A DNA stretch of 20,156 nt from a bacterium (GCA_027073795.1 JALTEW010000305.1:1-20156); one strand, 5' to 3'. Shown: positions 6,515 through 13,969, counted from the first letter of the stretch. Notes: generated from the sequence alone by a model not told the origin. Translations and numbers: made by a program.

Positions 6515-8096
6515 CCTGGACATATTTCAGGCGGTCCAGATCTTCCTCGCCGATCCGCCCAGCTGCTTTTTGGGAAATTTGCTTTTTAATCTCTGCGATT
6601 TCGCGCTCAAGAGATGATAGTGTGTTGATAAATGTATCTGTGAGGGGAAATTCTACCCCGGGAGGCGCTTCTTCCGCCTCGACGGGCAGTCCTTTCCGCT
6701 TGAGGTAAAGGGTTTCCTTCCATTTGGGGACATGGGTTTCGAACCCCAGATCGGCATGAATTTTTTCCGCAAGGGTTTTACTCGATTCCGGCTCGCCATG
6801 AATGACAAAGACCTTTGGTTGTGATGGTTTGAAATTTCCCACCCAACTGATGAGGTCTTTCTGATCGGCGTGGGAGGAAAATCCCCCGATGGTAAAGACC
6901 CTTGCATTGACAGCCACATCCTCCCGGAAGATTTTCACGCTTTTACGCCCTTCAACAATCTGTCTCCCTGTTGTCCCATTGGCTTGGAACCCAACGATGA
7001 CGATACTGGCCCCCTCACGCCACAGGTTGTGCTTAAGGTGATGTTTGATCCGACCCGCGGTACACATTCCATTTCCCGCGATGACAATGGCGGACCCCTT
7101 TCGCTCATTGATTTCGATGGATTCTTTTGTGGAAGGGGTATAATAGAGATTCGGGAGGCTGAAAGGATCAAAGCCCGCCTCCACAATAGCCAAGGTTTCC
7201 TTATCATAAAAGGCCTTGTTCTTTCTGAATATTTCTGTGGCCTTGATGGCCAGCGGGCTGTCGAGATAGATGGGAATATCAGGCAGCGACCCTTTACGGT
7301 AGAATTCACCTAAAATATAAATAACCTCTTGAGTGCGCTCCACGGCAAAGGAGGGGATGATGACCTTTTCATTGTGGGAAACAGCGTAATTTATAGCCTC
7401 CATCAGTTCTGCCTTGCTGTCCTCAAGGGGTTTGTGAAGGCGGTTCCCATAGGTTGATTCCACGAAAAGGTAGTCGGTATTGAAGATATGGGCGGCTTCT
7501 TTCAGGATAAGCTGGTTTGCCTTGCCGATATCTCCTGAAAAGACGATCTTTATCTCACCATCATTTTCTTGTACCCACAGTTCAAGGATAGAAGATCCAA
7601 GGATGTGTCCGGCATTTCTTAACCTTGCCTTTACGTTGTCATCGATGGTTGTGATCTCATCTCTCTCTACGGCGTGCAGGTGTGGCAGGCTCTTATTTGC
7701 GTCGTCAATCGTGTAAAGCGGAAGAACCTCTTTGTGCCCCTTCCGCTTATTTTTTCTCGTTTGCCACTCCGCATCCATTTCCTGAATGTGGGCGGAGTCG
7801 AGGAGCATGATTTCACAAAGCTCCGTGGTGGGTTTGGACGTCAGTATCTCTCCCTTAAAGCCATCTTTGACAAGTTTGGGGATACGCCCCGAGTGGTCGA
7901 TGTGGGCATGAGTCAGAAACATGGTTTTTACCTGCTCAGGGTTAAAACCCCAGTCCATCCAGTTTCTCATTTCCATGAGTTTCCCCCCCTGAAAAAGGCC
8001 ACAGTCAACCAGGAATTTTTTACCCTGTGTGGTTTCTACGAGAAAGTTTGATCCGGTGACGGTTCCAGCGGCTCCGAGACAGGTTACCTTAATCAT
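6471..8096 (-). CDS. Beta-CASP metallo-beta-lactamase-fold ribonuclease (RMMBL family)
   Basis: This is a zinc-dependent RNA-processing nuclease of the bacterial CPSF73/YSH1-like group (COG1236). It has 541 residues. Metallo-beta-lactamase motifs are complete: D31, HAHIDH with ligands H63, H65, D67 and H68, NAGHILGSS (motif 3 His) and FSGDIG (motif 4 Asp). Beta-CASP motifs are A (VESTYGNR, Glu), B (GGFSSHADQ, His) and C (VFVIHGEP, H433). The active site therefore appears intact. Residues after about 470 form a charged, probably coiled-coil extension that goes beyond the typical core of about 430-470 residues. The start ATG has AAAGGAG a few bases upstream on the minus strand. It transcribes away from the ATP synthase operon. 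The substrate is unknown; RNA turnover or 3' processing is inferred from the family. Confidence 0.9.
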   Translation of the reverse strand: MIKVTCLGAAGTVTGSNFLVETTQGKKFLVDCGLFQGGKLMEMRNWMDWGFNPEQVKTMFLTHAHIDHSGRIPKLVKDGFKGEILTSKPTTELCEIMLLDSAHIQEMDAEWQTRKNKRKGHKEVLPLYTIDDANKSLPHLHAVERDEITTIDDNVKARLRNAGHILGSSILELWVQENDGEIKIVFSGDIGKANQLILKEAAHIFNTDYLFVESTYGNRLHKPLEDSKAELMEAINYAVSHNEKVIIPSFAVERTQEVIYILGEFYRKGSLPDIPIYLDSPLAIKATEIFRKNKAFYDKETLAIVEAGFDPFSLPNLYYTPSTKESIEINERKGSAIVIAGNGMCTAGRIKHHLKHNLWREGASIVIVGFQANGTTGRQIVEGRKSVKIFREDVAVNARVFTIGGFSSHADQKDLISWVGNFKPSQPKVFVIHGEPESSKTLAEKIHADLGFETHVPKWKETLYLKRKGLPVEAEEAPPGVEFPLTDTFINTLSSLEREIAEIKKQISQKAAGRIGEEDLDRLKYVQEELSNVLSGHSAKP

Positions 8097-8220
8097 GCTT
8101 AACTCCTTTCAGACTTTGAGATTAGCGGTTTCAAAGAATTCCAACGATAAAGACAAAAAACCTTCGTGTCTCCGGGTGGGAGGCTGTTTTACCAGAAAAG
8201 TTACACACCTTGAACTTGAA

Positions 8221-8290
8221 ACCCTTTTCATTGCTGTCCAATCTTGACTTTTTGCGGGTGTATCAAGCTTGAAAAGGGTGATTTTTTCAT
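8221..8290 (+). repeat. Long-range inverted repeat with nested alternative hairpins
   Basis: ACCCTTTTCA (8221-8230) pairs with TGAAAAGGGT (8270-8279), followed by GATTTTTTC. Inside the loop, CTTGA (8243-8247) pairs with TCAAG (8263-8267). Each outer arm is also part of its own smaller hairpin: TGAAA-CCCT-TTTCA on the left, and TGAAAA with TTTTCA on the right. This gives mutually exclusive folds, and the long one ends in a T run on the + strand. No + strand gene lies upstream, so a terminator would need an unseen transcript. Confidence 0.4.
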
Positions 8291-8294
8291 TTAC

Positions 8295-8323
8295 CTCACA
8301 TACATCATTTAGTGGTTTATGAT
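8295..8323 (+). promoter_or_regulatory. Candidate upstream promoter for the atp operon
   Basis: CTCACA (8295-8300; four of six matches to TTGACA), a 17-base spacer and TATGAT (8318-8323; five of six matches to TATAAT). A transcript from here would have a leader of about 150 bases carrying two overlapping inverted repeats before atpF'. It is weaker at -35 than the promoter at 8423. Confidence 0.35.
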
Positions 8324-8396
8324 CAAGGGAAAAAACAAAGGGATCATTTTATCTTTGTTCTTCATTTGTAGATTCTGCTACTCCTTGAGGTTAAAG

Positions 8397-8420
8397 TTTT
8401 CACATCAGAGATTGTGAAAA
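8397..8420. promoter_or_regulatory. Palindromic operator-like site before the atp promoter
   Basis: TTTTCACA (8397-8404) and TGTGAAAA (8413-8420) form a perfect 8-bp inverted repeat around an eight-base spacer. The site ends two bases before the TTGACA -35 element, so a bound dimer would sit at about -50 relative to the predicted transcription start. The half-sites resemble CRP/FNR half-sites in sequence but point outward, so the cognate regulator cannot be named. Confidence 0.5.
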
Positions 8421-8422
8421 AC

Positions 8423-8451
8423 TTGACAAGCGCGTAAGCCTGTGGTAGCAA
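8423..8451 (+). promoter_or_regulatory. Probable sigma-70 promoter of the ATP synthase operon
   Basis: A perfect TTGACA at 8423-8428, a 17-base spacer and TAGCAA at 8446-8451 as the -10. Transcription would begin near 8458, about 26 bases before the atpF' ATG. The -10 is poor at its last base, but the -35, spacing and position just before a seven-gene operon make this the best promoter candidate in the window. Confidence 0.55.
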
Positions 8452-8483
8452 AGGCAAAAATTCCGTGGAGGTGTGCCCGGAGA

Positions 8484-8909
8484 ATGATTGACCTTGATTA
8501 TACTCTGTTTGTTCAAGCGATAGTTTTTATCATATTTGTCTTTCTTATCAATCAATTTCTCTTTCGGCCAGTAATTAAGGCTCTCGAGAGAAGGAGGGAG
8601 GCCACAACAGGGGCACAGGAAAAGGCGCTTGACTTGCAGGTAAAGGCCGAAAGAGAAGCAGCCTTATTGGAAGAAAAGCTGGTACAGGCCCGGCAGGGTG
8701 CGGCAATGGAGCGGGATCGTATCCGAAAGGCAATGATAGAAGAACAAAGGGCTGCCATCGAGCGGGCGAAACGGGCGATTGATACGGACATTCCTGCTAT
8801 GAGGGAAAAGGTCATGGGTGAAGCGGAAAGGGTTGAAGAGAACTTGAAGGAGGAACTGGAGTCCTTTGCTAAGCAGATAGCCGAAAGGGTTTTAGGGAGG
8901 GCAGCGTGA
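8484..8909 (+). CDS. atpF': ATP synthase F0 subunit b' (peripheral stalk)
   Basis: This is one of two different b-type subunits that form the peripheral stalk holding F1 against the membrane a-c motor. The protein has 141 residues: an N-terminal membrane helix (LFVQAIVFIIFVFLINQFLF, residues about 7-26), the conserved RPVIKALERRREA turn, then a long charged coiled coil up to a C-terminal AKQIAERVLGR. The start is ATG 8484 with GGAGGTG at 8467-8473; a GTG at 8442 in the same frame would overlap the promoter and add 14 unlikely residues. The stop TGA overlaps the ATG of the next gene (TGATG), so the two stalk subunits are translationally coupled, as expected for a b/b' heterodimer. The b' versus b assignment rests on order and length. 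Confidence 0.9.
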   Translation: MIDLDYTLFVQAIVFIIFVFLINQFLFRPVIKALERRREATTGAQEKALDLQVKAEREAALLEEKLVQARQGAAMERDRIRKAMIEEQRAAIERAKRAIDTDIPAMREKVMGEAERVEENLKEELESFAKQIAERVLGRAA

Positions 8910-9493
8910 TGAAAAGCTGGAGGAACTTTTTCTATCTCTTGGCATGTGTTGTGGTTGTCTCCGTTTTGTTATGGGCTTCCCCCTCCCTGGCTTCAGAGGC
9001 TGAAGGCCATGGAACCTACTGGAAGGATTACATCTTTCAGATTGTCAATTTTATCATTCTCATGGCAATACTCATTAAGTTTATTCGACCGCCTTTGAAG
9101 GGCTATCTGGAAAAAAGGCATGACCAGGTGAAGGAGGACCTTCAGAAGGCCAGGGAACTCTCAGCGGCCGCTGAGAAGGCTTACAAAGAGGCTCAGAAAC
9201 GTCTTGAGAATATGGATGATGAGATTAAATCCATTCGAGAAAAGATGCTGAGTGAGGTGGAGATGGAGAAGAAACGGCTTATGGAAGAGGCTGAAAGGAG
9301 GGCCGATGTGATGAGGGAGCAGGCTGAGCAGGGCCTGAAGGAAGAAATTGCACAGATCAAGAAAAAGCTGCGGGAAGAGATTTCTCTTGAGGCCTTGGCA
9401 CTTGCGGAAAAATTGGTTAAAAAAAGTATTACGAAAGAAGATCAAAAAAGGTTGGTTGATCTTTACGTTCAACAGCTTGGGAGTAAGAATTGA
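8909..9493 (+). CDS. atpF: ATP synthase F0 subunit b (peripheral stalk)
   Basis: This is the second peripheral-stalk subunit, 194 residues. It begins with a signal-peptide-like segment (MKSWRNFFYLLACVVVV, ending near SPSLAS) that many b subunits lack. A short polar stretch follows, then the real membrane helix (IFQIVNFIILMAILIKFI, about residues 45-62), RPPLKGYLEKR and a long coiled coil to the C-terminus (ALAEKLVKKSI). I choose ATG 8909, because it overlaps the atpF' stop. A GTG directly before it would add only one residue. The end overlaps the TTG start of atpH. In the family, the coiled coil dimerises with b' and its C-terminus contacts the delta subunit encoded next. Confidence 0.92.
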   Translation: MKSWRNFFYLLACVVVVSVLLWASPSLASEAEGHGTYWKDYIFQIVNFIILMAILIKFIRPPLKGYLEKRHDQVKEDLQKARELSAAAEKAYKEAQKRLENMDDEIKSIREKMLSEVEMEKKRLMEEAERRADVMREQAEQGLKEEIAQIKKKLREEISLEALALAEKLVKKSITKEDQKRLVDLYVQQLGSKN

Positions 9494-10032
9494 AAGAACG
9501 TGTGGTTGCGAGGCGTTATGCCAAGGCGCTGATGGAGATTGGATTCCGGGAGGAAAAGATAGAAGAGCTCCATAATGAACTCATCAGGATACAATCCATG
9601 TTCAAGGAATATCCCAACTTCTGGAAAGCGGTATCTCTTCCGATTTACCCCCTGGAAGGCCGGAAAAAGGTTTTGAATGAGGTGATGAGGAAAGCGGGAT
9701 TCAGTAGCTCTGTCATCCGTTTTTTTGATATCCTTGTCGAAAAGGAAAGGATTAACCTGCTTCCAACAATATTTTCTGTTTTTCAGGAACTGTCTGATAA
9801 GGCACAAAACCGGGTGAGGGGGGTTTTATATGCACCAGAGCCCTTAAAAAACAAAGATTTTAAAAAAATTAAGGGGGCTTTGTCAAAATATATGGGCAAG
9901 GAAGTTATTCTGGAAAGTGATGTGGATCCTTCCCTGATCGGAGGGGTAAAGGCGCGGATTGGGGGAATTGTCATAGATGGAAGTGTCAAGGGCCAATTAA
10001 ATCGTTATCGAGAAAAACTGTTAACGGCATAG
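9490..10032 (+). CDS. atpH: ATP synthase F1 subunit delta
   Basis: The delta subunit (OSCP equivalent) sits on top of the alpha3-beta3 head and links it to the b/b' stalk. The product has 180 residues, the family's usual length. The N-terminal helical domain begins KERVVARRYAKALMEIG and the C-terminal signature is DPSLIGGVKARIGGIVIDGS followed by LNRYREKL. The best start is TTG 9490: it overlaps the atpF stop by four bases (TTGA), has GGGAG at 9479-9483 with a six-base spacer, and yields the complete N-terminus. GTG 9502 is the next possibility and would remove four residues. The rare start codon with stop overlap suggests its output is tuned by coupling to atpF. Confidence 0.93.
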   Translation: MKERVVARRYAKALMEIGFREEKIEELHNELIRIQSMFKEYPNFWKAVSLPIYPLEGRKKVLNEVMRKAGFSSSVIRFFDILVEKERINLLPTIFSVFQELSDKAQNRVRGVLYAPEPLKNKDFKKIKGALSKYMGKEVILESDVDPSLIGGVKARIGGIVIDGSVKGQLNRYREKLLTA

Positions 10033-10041
10033 AGGGACGAT

Positions 10042-11553
10042 ATGGAGATTAGAGCAGAAGAAGTCAGCAGGATCATTGAAAGTCAGATCGAAGGGTTTGA
10101 GAGGGAAGTTGATGTTTCTGAAACGGGCATTGTTCTGTCCGTTGGGGACGGAATTGCTCGAATCTACGGGTTGGAAAATGCCATGGCGGGTGAATTGCTT
10201 TCGTGCCCTCACGATGTGTATGGAATGGTTTTGAATCTTGAAGAAGATAATGTGGGGGCTGCGCTTCTGGGTGAGGATTATCTGGTTAAAGAAGGGGACA
10301 TCGTCAAGCGTACCGGGCGTATCGTTGAGGTCCCGGTTGGGGATGAACTGATAGGACGTGTCGTCAACCCGTTGGGACAGCCCATTGATGGGGGTGCCCC
10401 AATAGAATCCAAAGAGACCCGAAGGGTTGAAATCAAGGCGCCGGGTATTGTGGCCCGTCAGCCTGTGAAGGAGCCCCTTCAGACAGGGCTGAAGGCGATC
10501 GATTCGATGGTGCCGATTGGGAGGGGGCAGCGCGAGCTGATTATTGGTGACAGACAGACGGGGAAAACGGCGGTCGCTCTCGACACTATTATCAATCAAA
10601 AGGGACAGGGTGTCATTTGCATCTATGTGGCTATTGGCCAGAAGCGGTCAACTGTCGCGCAGGTCGTGGACAGGTTGAAGACCTACGGCGCGATGGATTA
10701 TACGGTTGTCGTTTCAGCTACGGCGTCCGAATCTGCTCCCATTCAATTTCTTGCCCCCTACGCAGGGGTTACCATGGGAGAACACTTCAGGGACAACGGG
10801 CGTCACGCCCTTTGTATCTATGACGACTTGTCGAAGCATGCTGTAGCATATCGGCAGTTATCCCTGTTGTTAAGAAGGCCACCGGGACGTGAAGCGTATC
10901 CGGGTGATATCTTTTATCTCCACTCGAGGTTGCTTGAACGGGCTGCCAAACTCAGTGATGAGTTGGGGGGCGGTTCCCTGACAGCTCTTCCCATCATTGA
11001 AACGCAGGCAGGTGACGTGTCGGCATACATTCCTACCAACGTCATTTCCATTACGGATGGGCAGATTTATCTGGAAACAGACCTTTTTTACTCAGGTGTT
11101 CGACCCGCTATTAACGTGGGCCTTTCGGTTTCACGTGTGGGGGGTAATGCGCAGATCAAGGCCATGAAGCAGGTGGCCGGAACGTTGCGCCTTGACCTTG
11201 CCCAGTATCGTGAAATGGCTGCCTTTGCCCAGTTTGGCAGCGACCTGGATAAGGCGACACAGGCCCAGTTGGCTCGGGGAGAAAGATTGGTAGAGGTCTT
11301 GAAGCAGGGACAGTATGTACCCCTTTCCGTGGAAAGGCAGGTCATGATTATTTATGCGGCCGTAAATGGGTTTTTGGATGATTACCCAGTGTCAGCCCTC
11401 AAGCGCTATGAAGAGGAGTTATATCAGTATATGGCAAGCAACCATCCTGAGGTAGGGAAGGCCATCGATGAGAAAAAGGTGATAGATGACGATATCTCTG
11501 GGAAGCTTGATGCTGCCCTGAATGAATTCAAGGAAAGATTCGTAATACAGTAA
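10042..11553 (+). CDS. atpA: ATP synthase F1 subunit alpha
   Basis: This is the non-catalytic nucleotide-binding subunit of the alpha3-beta3 hexamer. It has 503 residues, typical. The N-terminal beta-barrel domain contains GIVLSVGDGIARIYGLENAM. The nucleotide-binding domain has Walker A GDRQTGKT at residues 169-176 and the Walker B region ALCIYDDLSKHA. The signature PAINVGLSVSRVGG, with the conserved arginine that completes the catalytic site in beta, lies at about residues 354-367. ATG 10042 follows GAGGGA by about five bases. The gap to atpG (87 bases) is the longest inside this operon and contains a GC-rich hairpin. Confidence 0.98.
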   Translation: MEIRAEEVSRIIESQIEGFEREVDVSETGIVLSVGDGIARIYGLENAMAGELLSCPHDVYGMVLNLEEDNVGAALLGEDYLVKEGDIVKRTGRIVEVPVGDELIGRVVNPLGQPIDGGAPIESKETRRVEIKAPGIVARQPVKEPLQTGLKAIDSMVPIGRGQRELIIGDRQTGKTAVALDTIINQKGQGVICIYVAIGQKRSTVAQVVDRLKTYGAMDYTVVVSATASESAPIQFLAPYAGVTMGEHFRDNGRHALCIYDDLSKHAVAYRQLSLLLRRPPGREAYPGDIFYLHSRLLERAAKLSDELGGGSLTALPIIETQAGDVSAYIPTNVISITDGQIYLETDLFYSGVRPAINVGLSVSRVGGNAQIKAMKQVAGTLRLDLAQYREMAAFAQFGSDLDKATQAQLARGERLVEVLKQGQYVPLSVERQVMIIYAAVNGFLDDYPVSALKRYEEELYQYMASNHPEVGKAIDEKKVIDDDISGKLDAALNEFKERFVIQ

Positions 11554-11584
11554 AAGTAGAAGGATGCCTGTAACCTGGAACGGC

Positions 11585-11616
11585 GCGGCGAGGAGTCAAG
11601 GTTTTCTGAGCGCCGC
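11585..11616 (+). repeat. GC-rich hairpin between atpA and atpG
   Basis: GCGGCG (11585-11590) pairs with CGCCGC (11611-11616) across a 20-base loop. A shifted pairing of GGCGC with GCGCC is also possible. TTTAAGGGG follows rather than a T run, so it is more likely an intercistronic stem than a terminator. The atpG ribosome binding site downstream is weak. Confidence 0.4.
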
Positions 11617-11640
11617 CTTTAAGGGGAAAGAAAGCGAAAG

Positions 11641-12504
11641 ATGCCCAGCCTAAAGGATATACGTAAGCGAATCGCCAGCGTAAAAAGTACCCAGCAAATT
11701 ACCAAGGCGATGAAGATGGTAGCTGCTGCGAAATTGCGGCGGGCCCAGGAGTCCATTGTCCAAGCCCGTCCCTACGCGGATAAGATGCGGGATGTTATTG
11801 GGAGTCTTTCTCTCCGTGTAGATCCGAGCCGCCATCCCCTGCTTCTCAGAAGAGAGGTAAAAAAACGTGAAATCCTGATGATTACCTCTGACCGGGGATT
11901 GTGTGGGGGTTATAATCAGAACATTATTCGGGAGGTTGTTCACCTCCTCAAGGAAAAAGAAAAGGGGATAGAGACTCTTCAGTTGAACATCATCGGGCGG
12001 AAGGGATTGGACTACTTCAAAAGAAGGGACTATCCTATTCGGAAGGAATATAAAAACATTTTGGGAGATATCGACTATCAAACTGTTGCCGAGGTGGGTA
12101 AAGATGTTGTGGCCGCTTATGAAGCAGGGGAGTTTGATGAGTTGGTGATGGTTTATAACCATTTCCGTTCTGCTATTTCTCAGGTGGTTACGGTGCAGAA
12201 GCTTCTTCCCATTGAGCCGATCCCTGTACCGGAAGGCACGGTGATTACGGATTATATCTATGAACCCTCGGAGGAGGCTATTTTGAATCAGTTACTGCCG
12301 AGATATATTGAGGTGCAGCTCTTCAGGGCCATGCTCGAGGCCCTTGCCAGTGAATACGGCGCACGTATGACAGCCATGGAATCGGCCACTAATAATGCCT
12401 CTGAGATGATCGACCGGTTGACATTGGATATGAACCGCGCCAGACAAGCCGCTATTACGAAGGAACTAATGGAGATCGTCGGGGGCGCCGAGGCGCTCAA
12501 ATAG
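11641..12504 (+). CDS. atpG: ATP synthase F1 subunit gamma
   Basis: This is the central rotor shaft that couples c-ring rotation to catalysis in alpha3-beta3. The product has 287 residues, normal length. The N-terminal helix is highly typical (PSLKDIRKRIASVKSTQQIT, then KAMKMVAAAKLRRAQ). The Rossmann-like middle contains ITSDRGLCGGYNQNI, and the C-terminal helix holds MESATNNASEMIDRLTL with NRARQAAITKEL near the end. These helices form the coiled coil inside F1. The ATG has no strong ribosome binding site: AAGGGG is about 14 bases upstream and only AAAG is near. Expression may therefore depend on coupling or on the hairpin in the preceding gap. Confidence 0.97.
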   Translation: MPSLKDIRKRIASVKSTQQITKAMKMVAAAKLRRAQESIVQARPYADKMRDVIGSLSLRVDPSRHPLLLRREVKKREILMITSDRGLCGGYNQNIIREVVHLLKEKEKGIETLQLNIIGRKGLDYFKRRDYPIRKEYKNILGDIDYQTVAEVGKDVVAAYEAGEFDELVMVYNHFRSAISQVVTVQKLLPIEPIPVPEGTVITDYIYEPSEEAILNQLLPRYIEVQLFRAMLEALASEYGARMTAMESATNNASEMIDRLTLDMNRARQAAITKELMEIVGGAEALK

Positions 12505-12530
12505 CCAAACAAGGGAGGGAAAATAGACCG

Positions 12531-13949
12531 ATGGAGAAAAGAAACGAAGGCCGCATTGTTCAGGTAATTGGGCCGGTTGTGGATGTGGAGTTTGAGCCGG
12601 GGAATCTGCCTGAAATCTATAATGCCGTCAAGATAACCAATCCCACTATCAGCGATAAGGAATGGAATCTGACGGTTGAAGTGGCCCAGCACCTGGGTGA
12701 TAATACGGTCCGTTGTATCGCCATGGACACTACGGATGGCTTGGTCAGGGGCATGAAGGCCCTTGATACGGGGGACGCAATTAGGGTCCCGGTTGGGCGC
12801 ACCACACTCGGAAGGATCATGAACGTTGTGGGAGAGGCGGTTGATGAAATGGGACCGATCGAAAGCGATACCTTTTATCCCATTCACAGGCCGGCGCCAT
12901 CCTTCCTGGAGCAGAATACCAAGGTAGAGGCCTTTGAGACAGGGATTAAGGTTGTGGACCTGTTGGCGCCTTATTCGAAAGGTGGAAAAATCGGGTTGTT
13001 TGGCGGGGCAGGCGTGGGTAAGACCGTTATCATTATGGAGTTGATTCACAATATCGCCATTGAGCATGGTGGGTTTTCTGTGTTTGGTGGTGTAGGTGAG
13101 CGCACGAGGGAAGGGAATGACCTCTGGTTAGAGATGAAGGAATCGGGAGTTATTGACAAGGCGGCCCTGATTTATGGGCAGATGAATGAACCTCCCGGGG
13201 CGAGGGCACGTGTGGGATTGACTGCCCTAACAGCTGCTGAATATTTCCGGGATGAGGAACATCAGGATGTTCTCCTTTTCATCGATAATATCTTTCGTTT
13301 TACCCAGGCCAATTCAGAGGTGTCAGCTCTTTTAGGCAGGATGCCTTCCGCTGTGGGATATCAGCCGACACTTGCCACAGACCTTGGGGAACTGGAAGAG
13401 AGGATTACATCGACCCTGAAGGGCTCTATTACCTCTGTTCAGGCAATTTATGTCCCAGCGGACGACTTGACGGACCCTGCTCCAGCCACAACATTTGCGC
13501 ATCTGGATGCTACGACCGTACTCTCCCGTCAGATTGCCGAGTTGGGGATTTATCCCGCCGTGGATCCTCTTGATTCGACTTCGCGGATTCTGGATCCACA
13601 GGTTATCGGAGAAGGACATTACCAGGTAGCACGTGAAGTCCAGCAGATACTTCAGAAATACAAAGACCTTCAGGATATTATCGCGATCCTCGGGATGGAT
13701 GAGCTTTCTGAAGACGACAAACTGACTGTGTCTCGGGCACGAAAGATTCAGCGTTTCCTTTCACAGCCATTCTTTGTTGCAGAGCAGTTTACGGGGACAC
13801 CCGGACGGTATGTGAAGCTTGAGGATACCATTAAGGGGTTCAAGGAAATTGTGGAGGGCAAACACGATGAACTGCCCGAACAAGCGTTCTATATGGTTGG
13901 AACGATTGAAGAAGCGATTGAAAAGGGTAAGAAACTTCTATCTGCATAA
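12531..13949 (+). CDS. atpD: ATP synthase F1 subunit beta
   Basis: This is the catalytic subunit of the ATP synthase, 472 residues, typical. The N-terminal beta-barrel starts EGRIVQVIGPVVDVEFEPG. Walker A is GGAGVGKT at residues 158-165, followed by GGVGERTREGNDL with the catalytic glutamate and arginine of the family. VLLFIDNIFRFTQA is the Walker B region. The catalytic-domain signature PAVDPLDSTSRIL is present, and the DELSEDDKL loop lies near the rotor contact (DELSEED in E. coli). ATG 12531 follows GGGAGGG by roughly eleven bases. It lies 26 bases after atpG and 20 bases before atpC in the operon. All key residues appear intact, so the enzyme should be active. Confidence 0.99.
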   Translation: MEKRNEGRIVQVIGPVVDVEFEPGNLPEIYNAVKITNPTISDKEWNLTVEVAQHLGDNTVRCIAMDTTDGLVRGMKALDTGDAIRVPVGRTTLGRIMNVVGEAVDEMGPIESDTFYPIHRPAPSFLEQNTKVEAFETGIKVVDLLAPYSKGGKIGLFGGAGVGKTVIIMELIHNIAIEHGGFSVFGGVGERTREGNDLWLEMKESGVIDKAALIYGQMNEPPGARARVGLTALTAAEYFRDEEHQDVLLFIDNIFRFTQANSEVSALLGRMPSAVGYQPTLATDLGELEERITSTLKGSITSVQAIYVPADDLTDPAPATTFAHLDATTVLSRQIAELGIYPAVDPLDSTSRILDPQVIGEGHYQVAREVQQILQKYKDLQDIIAILGMDELSEDDKLTVSRARKIQRFLSQPFFVAEQFTGTPGRYVKLEDTIKGFKEIVEGKHDELPEQAFYMVGTIEEAIEKGKKLLSA

Positions 13950-13969
13950 GCGGATGCTGGAGAAATAGT

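Larger units (their letters stand above)
8097..8483. other. 387-base divergent intergenic region
   Basis: No convincing gene lies between the RNase start (-) and atpF' (+). The region is AT-rich and contains several inverted repeats: ACCCTTTTCA/TGAAAAGGGT (8221-8279), ATGATC/GATCAT (8319-8347), AACAAAG/CTTTGTT (8334-8359) and TTTTCACA/TGTGAAAA (8397-8420). There are two candidate + promoters, at 8295-8323 and 8423-8451. On the minus strand only the RNase ribosome binding site is clear; I see no strong promoter for that gene. Confidence 0.7.

Noticed and set aside
6870..7313. Open frames on the + strand across the beta-CASP RNase gene
   Set aside because: The minus-strand gene has all catalytic motifs in order; these frames are shadows with no ribosome binding sites or motifs.
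8142..8247. Small + frame in the divergent region before atpF'
   Set aside because: It begins inside the RNase gene, has no initiation signal and its end overlaps the inverted repeats.
11128..11145. TTTCACGTG-containing parS-like half-site in atpA
   Set aside because: Only one arm matches; it encodes the conserved SVSRVGG segment of the alpha subunit, so it is coincidental.
11564..11653. 29-codon ORF bridging atpA and atpG
   Set aside because: The AAGG directly touches the ATG with no spacing, and the frame overlaps the atpG start; no support for translation.
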